Origin: UBA1479 sp040221095
GTDB lineage: Bacteria; Pseudomonadota; Alphaproteobacteria; Rhodospirillales; Casp-alpha2
Assembly: GCA_040221095.1 (NCBI GenBank)
Contig: JAVJVP010000003.1
Coordinates: forward strand, 566,315 to 630,314
DNA: 64,000 bases
Direction of reading: 5' to 3'
The translations under genes and the position numbers were made by a program. Positions 36,722 to 45,587 of this stretch are shown in pieces. Position 1 is the first letter of the stretch; the number at the start of each line of letters is the position of its first letter. The notes beneath the pieces were generated by a model. It searched no databases, was not told the DNA's origin, and saw only the letters and a program-made list of their open reading frames with translations.

Positions 36722-37864
36722 CTAGGCGCCGCCGCCGTGGGGCTGGGCGATGTATTCGGGCGACTGCATTTCGATCAGGCGCGACACCGTGCGCTCGAAC
36801 TCGAACGCGCCGTCGCCCTGGGTGTAAAGTTCCGTCGGCGGCGCGTCGGCGGCGCAGACGAAGTTGACCCGGGCGTCGTACAGGGCGTCGATCAGGGTCA
36901 CGAAACGCTTGGCCTGGTCGCGCTTGTCCGGGCCCAGCCTGGGCACCCCGTTCATCACCACGGAATGGAATTTTTCGGCAATCGCCAGATAGTCGCCGGC
37001 GCCCAAGGGCCGCGCGCAAAGATCGCTGAACGAGGTGAAGGCGACGCCTTCGGCCGCCATGGGGATGTCGATGGACCGGCCGTTGACGGCCAGGGTCACG
37101 GCGCGCGGCTCGATCCCCACGGTCAGGTCGCGGAACGCCTTTTCCAGCTTCCGTTCCGCCTCGGCCGAATTGGGGGTGATGTAGATGTCCAGTTCCTGCA
37201 GCCGCTGCAGGCGGTAATCGGTGCCGGAATCCAGTTCGATGACCTCCATCTTCTCGATGAAGGTGTCGATGAAGGGCAGGAACCGCTCGCGCTGCAGGCC
37301 GTCCTTATACAGGTCCTTGGGATGGCGGTTCGAGGTCGCGACCACGACCACCCCCTGCTCGAACAGGGTTTCGAACAGGCGGCCCAGGATCATGGCGTCG
37401 GCGATGTCGGTGACGTGGAATTCGTCGAAGGCCAGCAGCCAGGCCTGATCGACGATGACCCGTGCCAGCGCTGGCAGGGGGTCCTTTTCCTCGCTTACCT
37501 TGCCCGCCTTCTGGGCCTCGCGGAAGGCGTGGATGCGGCGGTGGACTTCCTGCATGAAGGCGTGGAAATGGACGTGCTTCTTGGCCTCGACCGGCGTGTG
37601 CTCGAAGAACAGGTCCATCAGCATGGTCTTGCCGCGCCCGACGCCGCCCCACATATAGATGCCCCTGGGCGGGGGCTGTTTGCGCCCGCCCAATCCCAGG
37701 CGCGCGGCCCAGCCGGAGCGGCCCATCTGGCTGCCATAGCCCTCCAGCCGCTCGGACAATCCCTGCAGGCGCTGGATGGCGTGGGCCTGGGCCGGGTCGG
37801 GGCGCACGTCGCCGTTCCGGATCAGTGCGTCATAGGCTTGCTGCGGGGTGCGGGTGTTCGACAC
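36722..37864 (-). CDS. zapE: AFG1-like ATPase, cell division protein ZapE
   Basis: 380 residues from a GTG at 37864, chosen because GAAAGGTGG lies 8 bases upstream on the minus strand and VSNTRTPQQAYDALI fits the family start. The longer ATG frame to 37984 adds a Pro/Arg-rich leader that overlaps the upstream gene. The P-loop is YMWGGVGRGKTMLMD, Walker B is LLAFDEFHVTDIADAM, followed by VVVATSNRHPKDLY. ZapE/AFG1 ATPases act at the division ring or in membrane protein quality control. It is 40 bases downstream of the SAF-domain dehydrogenase gene. Confidence 0.94.
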   Translation of the reverse strand: MSNTRTPQQAYDALIRNGDVRPDPAQAHAIQRLQGLSERLEGYGSQMGRSGWAARLGLGGRKQPPPRGIYMWGGVGRGKTMLMDLFFEHTPVEAKKHVHFHAFMQEVHRRIHAFREAQKAGKVSEEKDPLPALARVIVDQAWLLAFDEFHVTDIADAMILGRLFETLFEQGVVVVATSNRHPKDLYKDGLQRERFLPFIDTFIEKMEVIELDSGTDYRLQRLQELDIYITPNSAEAERKLEKAFRDLTVGIEPRAVTLAVNGRSIDIPMAAEGVAFTSFSDLCARPLGAGDYLAIAEKFHSVVMNGVPRLGPDKRDQAKRFVTLIDALYDARVNFVCAADAPPTELYTQGDGAFEFERTVSRLIEMQSPEYIAQPHGGGA

Positions 37865-37904
37865 CTGCGGCCACCTTTCATATCTTCGGGGAAGGGGCGG
37901 GGGG

Positions 37905-39341
37905 TCAGTCCCCCGCCGCGGCGACCTGGTTGTCCTTGGGCTTGGTGGGGCCGGACGTGGTGCCGGGGGTGAGTGGCGGCGCACTTGCCACGGCCTTCTG
38001 CGCGGGGCTGAACAGGGTCTCCATCTCGCGGCGGAACTGATAGGTGGCGTCCGTACGATCCTGGTCCACGTCGTCCCAGGTCACGATGGCGCCCTGCTTG
38101 ATCGGGCGCTTCAGCTTGACCTTCTGGGCCAGGCCGATGGGCAGGGCCTTGGTGCGCAGGCTGTCGGCGGCGGGCATCAGCTTGCCCCAGACGGTAAAGC
38201 CGCCTTCGCCGTCCAGCTCCTCCCCGGCGCGCAGGTCGCGCTTGGCGCAGGCGGCGACGTCGCCGACGAATTGGGTCGAGGCCCCGGTCGGCTGTTTCAG
38301 GATCGCTGCATAGGCCACGGACACGCCCAGTTCCAGGCCGATCAGGTGATAGGGCCGCCACAGGGCGGAATAGCCGCCGCCGGCGTCGGTGATCATGCCG
38401 TAATCGGAAAAGCAGCGTTTGACGTAATCGGTGGGGGCCTCGAACACCACATAGACGCCCCAGCGCAGGTCGTTTTCCAGGTCGTCGCCGGAGCGCTCGC
38501 GCGAGGAAATCACCTCGACCTGACCCTTGTGGTGCAACTGGCCGCCGGCCTCTTTCGGAATAAGGGTCGAGGCCAGTTCGTTCACCGGCACGGCCGGGAA
38601 GTCGAGCCCGTGGGGCGCCGGGGTCAGGCCCGTGGCGTTGGCGACGGCGGCCATTTCGATGCCCGACTTGGTGCCGTCGAGGAAGGAATTGAACATCTTG
38701 GCGTTCATGCCGCTTTCCTTGGCGCGCTCGGCGGTCAGGCCGTAATGGGCCCAGACCGTGTCCGGCGTCGAGGCATGGAATTCGGGCATGTACAGGGTGC
38801 CCTTGCCGGCGGCGACGACCTCGAGCCCGATGGTGCGGGCCCAGTCGACCTGCTGGCAGATCAGTGACGGCTGGTCGCCGTAGGCCATGGAATAGACGAC
38901 CTCCATCTCCGCCGCCTTGCGGGACAGCAGGGGGCCGGCCAGAACGTCGGCCTCGACATTGACCATGACCACATGGCGGCCGCGCTTGAAGGCGGCGAGG
39001 GCGTGCTTGATGCCGATCTCGGGGATGCCCGTGGCCTCGACGACGACTTCCAGGCCGCCGTGTTCGATCAAGGACAGGGCGTCGTCGGTGACGAAGGTCA
39101 TGCCCTTGTTGAGCGCCTTGGCGGCGGAATGGCGGGTGATTCGCTCCTTCGGCCAGCCCGTGTTCAGCAACGCCTTTTCCGCCGTCGCGGGGTTCAGGTC
39201 GGCGACGCCGACGACGTGGAAACCGGGATGATGCAGGGCCTGGCTGAGGAACATGGAGCCGAACTTGCCGGCGCCGATGACGCCGACGCGCACCGGGTTT
39301 CCCGCGTCGGCGCGGGCGTGCAGAAGCGAGTTAAGGTTCAT
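37905..39341 (-). CDS. NAD(P)-dependent dehydrogenase, homoserine-dehydrogenase-like, with C-terminal SAF domain
   Basis: 478 residues. The Rossmann domain is near the start (VRVGVIGAGKFGSMFLSQAL), followed by VVVEATGIPEIGIKHALAAF and a dimerisation/catalytic region (DGTKSGIEMAAVANATG). The C-terminus is a SAF-like domain (KRDLRAGEELDGEGG ... IKQGAIVTWDDV), the fold that makes some databases label such proteins as FlgA-like. The family is probably a sugar-acid or short-chain polyol dehydrogenase, with reaction unknown here. A GC-rich inverted repeat overlaps its stop codon (about 37896-37918) ahead of zapE. Confidence 0.85.
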   Translation of the reverse strand: MNLNSLLHARADAGNPVRVGVIGAGKFGSMFLSQALHHPGFHVVGVADLNPATAEKALLNTGWPKERITRHSAAKALNKGMTFVTDDALSLIEHGGLEVVVEATGIPEIGIKHALAAFKRGRHVVMVNVEADVLAGPLLSRKAAEMEVVYSMAYGDQPSLICQQVDWARTIGLEVVAAGKGTLYMPEFHASTPDTVWAHYGLTAERAKESGMNAKMFNSFLDGTKSGIEMAAVANATGLTPAPHGLDFPAVPVNELASTLIPKEAGGQLHHKGQVEVISSRERSGDDLENDLRWGVYVVFEAPTDYVKRCFSDYGMITDAGGGYSALWRPYHLIGLELGVSVAYAAILKQPTGASTQFVGDVAACAKRDLRAGEELDGEGGFTVWGKLMPAADSLRTKALPIGLAQKVKLKRPIKQGAIVTWDDVDQDRTDATYQFRREMETLFSPAQKAVASAPPLTPGTTSGPTKPKDNQVAAAGD

Positions 39342-39578
39342 CCGTTCCCTTTCCCAGGATCCGTTCGCCGAATCCGTTCCCAGGCACCACTTCCCAGGTT
39401 GGCGGCCGGGCCCTGGTGCGGCCGGGCACGGCGCGTCCCCCCGGGTTCACGTTTCCGTGGCCCTGCTGGCCGCCCGGGGGAAAAGGCACCATACTACAAC
39501 CACATCCCAAATCGGAACGGGAAACAGGCCCGCCGCCGGATTCCCCTGACCCCTCTGCAGGCAACCCAAGATCGACCC

Positions 39579-40400
39579 ATGACCGCGCTCAACGACTTCA
39601 TTTCGGCCCATGAACCCCTGCTGCGGCTGGGCTGTTTCGTGGGCATGCTGATCGCCATGGCGGCGGCGGAAGCCCTGTGGCCGCGCCGCCCTGACACGGG
39701 CCGGGGACGGCGCTGGCCGCACAACGCGGCCCTGGTCGTGGTCGATACCCTGGCCGTGCGCGCCGTGGCCTGGGCGCTGCCCGTGTTCCTGCCCGTGGCG
39801 GCGGCGGTGCTGGCGGCGGACCGGGGCTGGGGGCTGCTGCCCCTGCTCGGGCTCGACGGCTGGGTTGCTTTCTGGATTTCCCTGCTGCTGATGGATCTCG
39901 CCATCTATGCCCAGCACGTGGCGGTCCACCACATCCCCATGCTGTGGCGCCTGCATCGGGTGCATCATTCGGACATGGCCATCGACGCGACCACGGGCGT
40001 GCGGTTTCACCCGCTGGAGATACTGCTCTCCATCGTCATCAAGGTCGTCCTGGTCCTGGCCCTGGGTGCGCCGGCGGCGGCGGTGGTGGTGTTCGAGGTC
40101 GCGTTGAACGCAACCTCGATCTTCAACCACGCCAACCTGCGCCTGCCTTTGGGGCTCGACGCTGTCCTGCGCCGCGTGGTCGTGACGCCGGACATGCACC
40201 GGGTGCACCACTCCGTGCATCGGGACGAGACGGACAGTAATTTCGGCTTCAACCTGTCGGTCTGGGACCGTCTGTTCGGCACCTACCGGGCCCAGCCCCG
40301 TGACGGCCACGACGCCATGGCGATCGGCCAGCCCGGTTTCCGCGATCCGGCGCGGTTGGGCCTCGCCGACCTGTTGGTTCAGCCGTTCCGCAAACCCTAA
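39579..40400 (+). CDS. Sterol desaturase / fatty acid hydroxylase family membrane protein
   Basis: 273 residues from ATG 39579 (MTALNDFISAHEPLL). The longer upstream frame is antisense to the dehydrogenase gene. There are several transmembrane helices and the histidine clusters of the FA-hydroxylase di-iron family: AQHVAVHHIPMLWRLHRVHH, SIFNHANLRLP and PDMHRVHHSVHRDETDSNFG. Such proteins hydroxylate or desaturate lipid substrates in the inner membrane using O2. The natural substrate is unknown. It is convergent with the PaiB gene, overlapping it by 4 bases at the 3' ends. Confidence 0.92.
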   Translation: MTALNDFISAHEPLLRLGCFVGMLIAMAAAEALWPRRPDTGRGRRWPHNAALVVVDTLAVRAVAWALPVFLPVAAAVLAADRGWGLLPLLGLDGWVAFWISLLLMDLAIYAQHVAVHHIPMLWRLHRVHHSDMAIDATTGVRFHPLEILLSIVIKVVLVLALGAPAAAVVVFEVALNATSIFNHANLRLPLGLDAVLRRVVVTPDMHRVHHSVHRDETDSNFGFNLSVWDRLFGTYRAQPRDGHDAMAIGQPGFRDPARLGLADLLVQPFRKP

Positions 40401-41026
40401 AGCCGGTCCTTGTTGGCCTTGGCGACGATCTCGGCAACCTGACTTTCCACCGGGCGGCCGGTTGCCTTCAGGCCGTCGATGGCGCCCTGGGCATCCTCGG
40501 GCTTGCGGTTCTGGCTCATCTTGCGTTTGCCCTCCAGGCGCTCGATGCGCATCTCGAAGGCGACGATGCCCTTCAACTGCGCGCGCACGAAATCATCGGG
40601 CAGGCCGTCCATGGTCCAGGGCGGCGGCTTGCCGTCCTCGTATTGCGCGGTCAATGACGCCAGCCGGCTGATCACCCGGTCCGGATCGTCCATCACTCGG
40701 GGCCGGCCATAGGCATGGACGGCTTCGTAGTTCCAGGTCGGCACGGACTTCTCCGTGGCGTACCAACTGGGCGAGATATAGGTATGCGGGCCGCCGAAAA
40801 CGGCGAGGGCCTCGGCCGTGCCGTCGAACGCCTGCCACTGGTCGTTGGCCTTGGCTAGGTGTCCCCACAGGAGCCCCAGTTCCCCGTCCTCCACCAGATG
40901 CAGCGGTATATGGCTCGCGGTCATGCCCTGGCCCCCCGCCGTGACCAGAGCGGCGAAACCGTTGTCGCGGATGATGCCGTGCATGTCGTCGGTGTCGTCG
41001 ATGTCGAACATCTTGGGGCGGTACAT
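40397..41026 (-). CDS. PaiB-type FMN-binding protein
   Basis: A 209-residue protein of the PaiB / FMN-binding split-barrel family. Features are MYRPKMFDIDD at the start, SHIPLHLVEDG, GPHTYISPSWYATEKSVPTW, NYEAVHAYGRPRV, and the conserved GKRKMSQNR near the C-terminus. Members are annotated as transcriptional repressors of sporulation or protease genes in Bacillus, but many are probably flavin- or heme-related enzymes. The role here is uncertain. Confidence 0.92.
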   Translation of the reverse strand: MYRPKMFDIDDTDDMHGIIRDNGFAALVTAGGQGMTASHIPLHLVEDGELGLLWGHLAKANDQWQAFDGTAEALAVFGGPHTYISPSWYATEKSVPTWNYEAVHAYGRPRVMDDPDRVISRLASLTAQYEDGKPPPWTMDGLPDDFVRAQLKGIVAFEMRIERLEGKRKMSQNRKPEDAQGAIDGLKATGRPVESQVAEIVAKANKDRL

Positions 41027-41240
41027 GGTGGTGGTCCTTCAAGTCATCAGGGACGCGGCCGATGCCGCGCCAGGGTTCCGTTTAGGCCCGGAAGGGGCCC
41101 CCATGAAAGGACCATTTCCACCAAATGAAAAGGGCCGCTTTGCCCGTTGCCCGCGCGGGGGGCACGGCCTAGGTTGCCAGGAGACAGAGGGGACAGTCCG
41201 TTCAATGGCGGATGGGCCCACCCGGACGACGGAGGGACCG

Positions 41241-41480
41241 ATGGACGAAGAACATTTCAACATGCAGATCAGGAAATTCCTGAAACAGGTCGGCGTGACC
41301 AGCCAGCGCGAGATCGAGGGCGCCGTGCGCGCCGCGCTGGCGTCCGGCAAGCTGGCCGAGGACGGCGGCGTGACCGCCAAGGTGACCCTGAGCATTCCCG
41401 AACTGGGCATCAGCCACGACATCACCAGCGACATCACGCTGGAGCCCGAGGACCCGCACGGCGAGCCGTCCTACGACTGA
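41241..41480 (+). CDS. Small conserved protein, DUF6494-like
   Basis: 79 residues from ATG 41241, with GGAGGGA at 41231-41237 as ribosome-binding site. The sequence MDEEHFNMQIRKFLKQVGVT and the following SQREIEGAVRAALASGK match, from memory, a small family (DUF6494) found widely in proteobacteria. The C-terminal half is acidic and beta-rich (VTLSIPELGISHDITSDITL). The function is unknown. It is followed 24 bases after its stop by a strong bidirectional terminator shared with sdhB. Confidence 0.82.
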   Translation: MDEEHFNMQIRKFLKQVGVTSQREIEGAVRAALASGKLAEDGGVTAKVTLSIPELGISHDITSDITLEPEDPHGEPSYD

Positions 41481-41503
41481 GCAGGGCCACAAATTGAGAC
41501 AGC

Positions 41504-41530
41504 AAAAAGCCCGCCGAGAGGCGGGCTTTT
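41504..41530. terminator. Bidirectional intrinsic terminator between DUF6494 gene and sdhB
   Basis: AAAAGCCCGCC-GAGA-GGCGGGCTTTT: a 7-8 bp GC stem flanked by an A run and a T run, so it reads as a terminator on both strands. It is centrally placed between two convergent genes ending at 41480 and 41553. Confidence 0.92.
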
Positions 41531-41552
41531 CTATGCCGAACTTGAATGCAGT

Positions 41553-42329
41553 CTACTGCCGCGCCGCGATCGATTTCTTGATCTCGGCGATGGCCAGGCC
41601 CGGGTTCAGGTGCTTCGGGCAGGTGTTGGTGCAGTTCATGATGGTGTGGCAGCGGTACAGGCGGTACGGGTCGTTCAGGTTGTCGAGCCGTTTGCCCGTG
41701 GCTTCGTCGCGGCTGTCGGCGATCCAGCGGTAGGATTGCAGCAGGATGGCCGGGCCCAGGTAACGGTCGCCGTTCCACCAGTAGCTCGGGCAGGACGTCT
41801 GGCAGCAGAAGCACAGGATGCATTCCCACAGACCGTCGAGCTTTTCGCGTTCTTCCGGGCTTTGCAGGCGTTCGCGGGTCGGCGCCGGGGTGTCTGCCTG
41901 CAGCCAGGGTTCGATGGATTTCAGCTGCGCATAGGGCACGTTGAGGTCGGGCACCAGATCCTTGATCACCGGCATGTGCGGCAGGGGATAGATCTTCACG
42001 TCGCCCTTGATGTCCTCGATGGCCGTGGTGCAGGCCAGCGTGTTGGTGCCGTCGATGTTGAAGGCGCAGGACCCGCAGACCCCTTCGCGGCAGGACCGGC
42101 GGAAGGTCAGGGTCGAGTCCATCTCGTTCTTGATCTTGATCAGGGCGTCGAGAACCATCGGGCCGCAGCGGTCGAGATCGACCTCGTAGGTGTCGACCCT
42201 GGGCAGGTCGTCCGTGTCCGGGTCCCAGCGGTAGACCTTGAACTTGCGGATGTTGGTCGCGTCGGGGGCGGCCGCGACGGTCTTGCCCTCGGTGATGCGC
42301 GAGTTGGCGGGAAGGTTGAATTCGACCAT
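41553..42329 (-). CDS. sdhB: Succinate dehydrogenase iron-sulfur subunit
   Basis: 258 residues. The three iron-sulfur clusters are visible: 2Fe-2S in CREGVCGSCAFNIDG plus the following Cys (LACTTAI), 4Fe-4S in CILCFCCQTSCPSYWW, and 3Fe-4S in CHTIMNCTNTCPKHLNP. It passes electrons from SdhA to ubiquinone in complex II. It is the last gene of sdhCDAB, 21 bases after sdhA. Confidence 0.99.
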   Translation of the reverse strand: MVEFNLPANSRITEGKTVAAAPDATNIRKFKVYRWDPDTDDLPRVDTYEVDLDRCGPMVLDALIKIKNEMDSTLTFRRSCREGVCGSCAFNIDGTNTLACTTAIEDIKGDVKIYPLPHMPVIKDLVPDLNVPYAQLKSIEPWLQADTPAPTRERLQSPEEREKLDGLWECILCFCCQTSCPSYWWNGDRYLGPAILLQSYRWIADSRDEATGKRLDNLNDPYRLYRCHTIMNCTNTCPKHLNPGLAIAEIKKSIAARQ

Positions 42330-42350
42330 GTGCTGCGTTCCTTCCTTCTT

Positions 42351-44141
42351 TTAATACACCCGAGCCTTGGGCTCGATGTACTGGACCTCGTCGGTCAGGG
42401 TCCAGGTATGGACCGGCCGGTAGTCGAGACGCACGGACCCGTCCTCATTGACCCAGGCGAGGGTGTGCTTCATCCAGTTGGCGTCGTCGCGGTCGGGGAA
42501 GTCCTCGTGCGCCTGGGCGCCCCGGCTTTCGTGGCGGGCTTCCGCCGAATGGATCGTCGCCTTGGCGCAGATCAGCAGGTTTTCCAGCTCCAGCGCCTCG
42601 ACCAGGTCCGAGTTCCAGATCATGGAGCGGTCCTCGATGCGCATGTCGTCCTTGGACTTCCACACCTGATCCATCTTGTCGCAGCCTTCCTTCAACGTCT
42701 TCGACGTGCGGTAGACGGCGGCGTCGTTCTGCATGGTGCGCTGCATGGCGTCGCGGATGTCGGCGACCTTGGTGTCGCCCGAGGAATGGCGGATGCGGTC
42801 GAGACGTTCCAGCGCCTTGTCGGTGCAGCCCGAGCGGTAGGGGCGCAGGGGCGAGCCCGGCTTGATGGTCTCGGCGGCGCGCAGGCCGGCGGCGCGGCCG
42901 AACACGATGAGGTCGAGCAGCGAGTTGGTGCCCAGCCGGTTGGCCCCGTGCACGGAGGCGCAGGCGCATTCGCCGACGGCCATGATGCCGGGCGAGACCG
43001 CGTCCGGATCGTCGTCCGTGGGGTTCAGGGCCTCGGTCATGTAGTTGGTCGGAATGCCGCCCATGTTGTAGTGCACGGTCGGCAGCACGGGGATCGGCTC
43101 CTTCGTCGCATCGACGCCGGAGAAGATCTTGGCCGTTTCCGTGATTCCGGGCAGGCGCTGCAACAGGGTGTCCGAGCCCAGATGCTCAAGATGGAGCATG
43201 ATGTGATCGCTGTTGTCGCCGATGCCGCGGCCTTCGCGGATTTCCATGGTCATGGCGCGCGACACGACGTCGCGGGACGCAAGGTCCTTGGCCGTCGGCG
43301 CGTAGCGTTCCATGAAACGCTCGCCCTCGGAATTGGTCAGGTAGCCGCCTTCGCCGCGCGCGCCCTCGGTGATCAGGCAGCCGGCGCCGTAGATGCCGGT
43401 CGGGTGGAACTGCACGAACTCGTGGTCTTCCAGCGGCAGGCCGGCGCGGGCGAACATGGCGTTGCCGTCGCCCGTGCAGGTATGGGCCGAGGTGCAGGAG
43501 AAATAGGCCCGGCCGTAACCGCCCGTCGCCATCACGGTCTGATGGGCGCGGAAGGTGTGGATGGTGCCGTCGTCCAGGTTCCAGGCGACGACGCCCTCGC
43601 AGACGCCGTCGTCGCTCATGATCAGGTCGAGGGCGAAGTATTCGACGAAGAATTCCGCGTTATGGGCCAGCGACTGCTGATACAGGGTGTGCAGCATGGC
43701 ATGGCCGGTGCGGTCGGCGGCGGCGCAGGCGCGGCGCACGGGGGCCTCGCCGAAGTTGCGCATGTGGCCGCCGAACGGGCGCTGGTAGATGCGCCCGTCG
43801 TCGGTGCGGGAAAACGGCATGCCGAAGTGTTCCATCTCGATCACCGCCGGCACGGCCTCGCGGCACATGTATTCGATGGCGTCCTGGTCGCCCAGCCAGT
43901 CGGCGCCCTTGACGGTGTCGTACATGTGCCATTCCCAGTGGTCTTCATCCAGGTTGCCGAGCGCCGCCGAAACGCCGCCCTGGGCGGCCACGGTGTGGGA
44001 TCGGGTCGGGAACACCTTGGTGATGCAGGCGGTCTTCAGGCCCGCCGCCGCCATGCCCAGCGTCGCCCGCAGCCCGGCGCCGCCGGCGCCCAGCACGACG
44101 ACGTCGTATTTATGATCGGTGAGTTCGTAGGCTTTCGGCAT
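42351..44141 (-). CDS. sdhA: Succinate dehydrogenase flavoprotein subunit
   Basis: 596 residues. It has the FAD-binding GAGGAGLRATLGMAAAG, the covalent FAD histidine in TRSHTVAAQGGVSAALGN, the substrate site HPTGIYGAGCLITEGARGEG, and the C-terminal RLDYRPVHTWTLTDEV. It oxidises succinate to fumarate. It lies between sdhD (6-base gap) and sdhB. Confidence 0.99.
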   Translation of the reverse strand: MPKAYELTDHKYDVVVLGAGGAGLRATLGMAAAGLKTACITKVFPTRSHTVAAQGGVSAALGNLDEDHWEWHMYDTVKGADWLGDQDAIEYMCREAVPAVIEMEHFGMPFSRTDDGRIYQRPFGGHMRNFGEAPVRRACAAADRTGHAMLHTLYQQSLAHNAEFFVEYFALDLIMSDDGVCEGVVAWNLDDGTIHTFRAHQTVMATGGYGRAYFSCTSAHTCTGDGNAMFARAGLPLEDHEFVQFHPTGIYGAGCLITEGARGEGGYLTNSEGERFMERYAPTAKDLASRDVVSRAMTMEIREGRGIGDNSDHIMLHLEHLGSDTLLQRLPGITETAKIFSGVDATKEPIPVLPTVHYNMGGIPTNYMTEALNPTDDDPDAVSPGIMAVGECACASVHGANRLGTNSLLDLIVFGRAAGLRAAETIKPGSPLRPYRSGCTDKALERLDRIRHSSGDTKVADIRDAMQRTMQNDAAVYRTSKTLKEGCDKMDQVWKSKDDMRIEDRSMIWNSDLVEALELENLLICAKATIHSAEARHESRGAQAHEDFPDRDDANWMKHTLAWVNEDGSVRLDYRPVHTWTLTDEVQYIEPKARVY

Positions 44142-44147
44142 TTCGGA

Positions 44148-44528
44148 TCAGCTCCCGAAGGTCAGCTTGAGGACGGCGAAGATGTTGATGACGCCGAGGA
44201 ACACGGCGGCCAGTTTGACGAGGATCAGCGACACGGTCTTGGTGCCTTCGGCATGGACGTAATCCTCGATCACGACCTGCAGGCCAAGCTGCGCGTGATG
44301 CATGCCGGCGACGATCAGAAGGATCAGCAGGACCGCGTTCTGTCCCGTGCCCATCCAGACCTTCATGGCGGCCAGATCGGCGCCGAGAAGTCCGGACATG
44401 GCCCAGACGAACCATAGGGTCAGGGGCACCAGGGCGATGCCGGTCAGGCGCTGGGCCCACCAATGGGCGACGCCTTCGTGGGCAGCACCCAGTCCGCGCA
44501 CGCGGCTGAGGGGGGATCGCATTTCCAT
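44148..44528 (-). CDS. sdhD: Succinate dehydrogenase membrane anchor subunit
   Basis: 126 residues with three transmembrane helices. Conserved features are AHEGVAHWWAQRLTGIALVP near the start, the heme/quinone-proximal MHHAQLGLQVVIEDYVH, and a C-terminal helix. It anchors SdhAB and helps form the ubiquinone site. It lies 4 bases after sdhC. Confidence 0.97.
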   Translation of the reverse strand: MEMRSPLSRVRGLGAAHEGVAHWWAQRLTGIALVPLTLWFVWAMSGLLGADLAAMKVWMGTGQNAVLLILLIVAGMHHAQLGLQVVIEDYVHAEGTKTVSLILVKLAAVFLGVINIFAVLKLTFGS

Positions 44529-44532
44529 GGGC

Positions 44533-44925
44533 TCAGCCTCCGATCACGAAGTAGGCGCAGCCGAGCGTCGCCGCCGTCATGGCGACGGCGAACAGCACGA
44601 CCAGGATGCCCGTGCGCCGGACCGACGGCAGGTCGAAGCCCGCCCCCGCGTCCCACATCAGGTGCCGGATGCCGTTGCCCAGATGATAGTAGAGAGAGAA
44701 CAGAAGTCCCCACAACACGACCTGGCCGACCCAGGACCCGATCACCGCCTGGGCGGCGGCGAAGGCGTCGGCGCCGTAGGTGGCGGCGGTCAGCCAGTAG
44801 GTCAGGATCAGGATGCCCCCTGCCAGGGCGATGCCGGTCATGCGATGGGTGATCGACAATACGGAAGTGATTTGCGGCCGATAGACCTGCAGATGGGGCG
44901 ACAGGGGCCGTTCACGACGCGCCAT
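44533..44925 (-). CDS. sdhC: Succinate dehydrogenase cytochrome b556 subunit
   Basis: 130 residues with the family signature RPLSPHLQVYRPQITSVLSI, THRMTGIAL, and the heme-ligand region LYYHLGNGIRHLMWDAGAG. There are three transmembrane helices. It is the first gene of sdhCDAB. The 880 bases upstream are gene-free and hold a TTTCGCAATTGCGCAA dyad about 50 bases before the start. Confidence 0.98.
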   Translation of the reverse strand: MARRERPLSPHLQVYRPQITSVLSITHRMTGIALAGGILILTYWLTAATYGADAFAAAQAVIGSWVGQVVLWGLLFSLYYHLGNGIRHLMWDAGAGFDLPSVRRTGILVVLFAVAMTAATLGCAYFVIGG

Positions 44926-44971
44926 GGGGGAACCTCGCCTGTTGATGAATCCGCGGCAAACCTAACGCCTA

Positions 44972-44987
44972 TTTCGCAATTGCGCAA
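44972..44987. promoter_or_regulatory. Imperfect palindrome upstream of sdhC
   Basis: TTTCGCAATTGCGCAA is a 16-base dyad with a perfect CGCAATTGCG core and one mismatched outer pair. It is 47 bases upstream of the sdhC start. It does not match the FNR or CRP consensus. It is a candidate operator for TCA-cycle control, with regulator unknown. Confidence 0.4.
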
Positions 44988-45245
44988 ACGTCTGATGGCG
45001 AATGGTTATTTCACGATTTCAGATACTTATGGTATATGGTCTTTTGTATGCCACTAGTGATTCCCCTCGCTGCGCCACAGCGCTTGCGCGGCATCGTCCC
45101 GGCGGGCTGCGCGGACCGGGCCGTGCCCGATTCCGATGCTGCGGAACGCGCATCGCGCCGGTTTTATAACCTTTCAATGGCTTAGCTGAAATGTCCCAGG
45201 GATCCTGGGGAAAAGCTGTGGGCGGAATGTGGGAATCTGCGGGAG

Positions 45246-45254
45246 TTATGCACA
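45246..45254 (+). other. DnaA-box-like nonamer TTATGCACA
   Basis: It matches the TTATNCACA DnaA-box consensus exactly and sits in AGTTATGCACAACTTT, a context resembling boxes in known origins. Two weaker reverse-orientation TGTGG words lie 10-30 bases to the left. A single perfect box is expected by chance in a window of this size, so this is only suggestive. Confidence 0.3.
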
Positions 45255-45587
45255 ACTTTCGCCGCTAATCCCCAGGTTTCCGCGTTGCCGCCCGGCATAT
45301 GCCAAGACCATGATGTTGCGCGCTTTGAAAGGCGTCGCCATGGTCCCGGCCGTCCGGTCGGGGCCACCCGAAAGAAAGACGAGGCCTCGCCTCGTCGATC
45401 CGGAGGGAGGGAGAGCCGGTATCAGCCGCAGTCCGGCATCCCGCCGAAGGACCCAGGCCCGGCGCACGTTTTCGGACGCGCGCCGGTCGCAAGTCCATAG
45501 ACCCATCGTCCCGGGGTTCGATCTCTGCCCAGGGTGCGGCCGCGGGAGGAGGGGTTTCATAGGCGGATTGGCGTTTTTCATAAGCGT

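Noticed and set aside
41610..44417. Plus-strand open frame of 935 codons
   Set aside because: Antisense to sdhB, sdhA and sdhD, which have all catalytic and cluster motifs.
45400..45545. Glycine riboswitch, suggested by GGGAGAG and CGCCGAAGGA
   Set aside because: Only two short words resemble the aptamer. The second-half CTCAGG and GGACAGAG elements and the paired tandem aptamer are absent.
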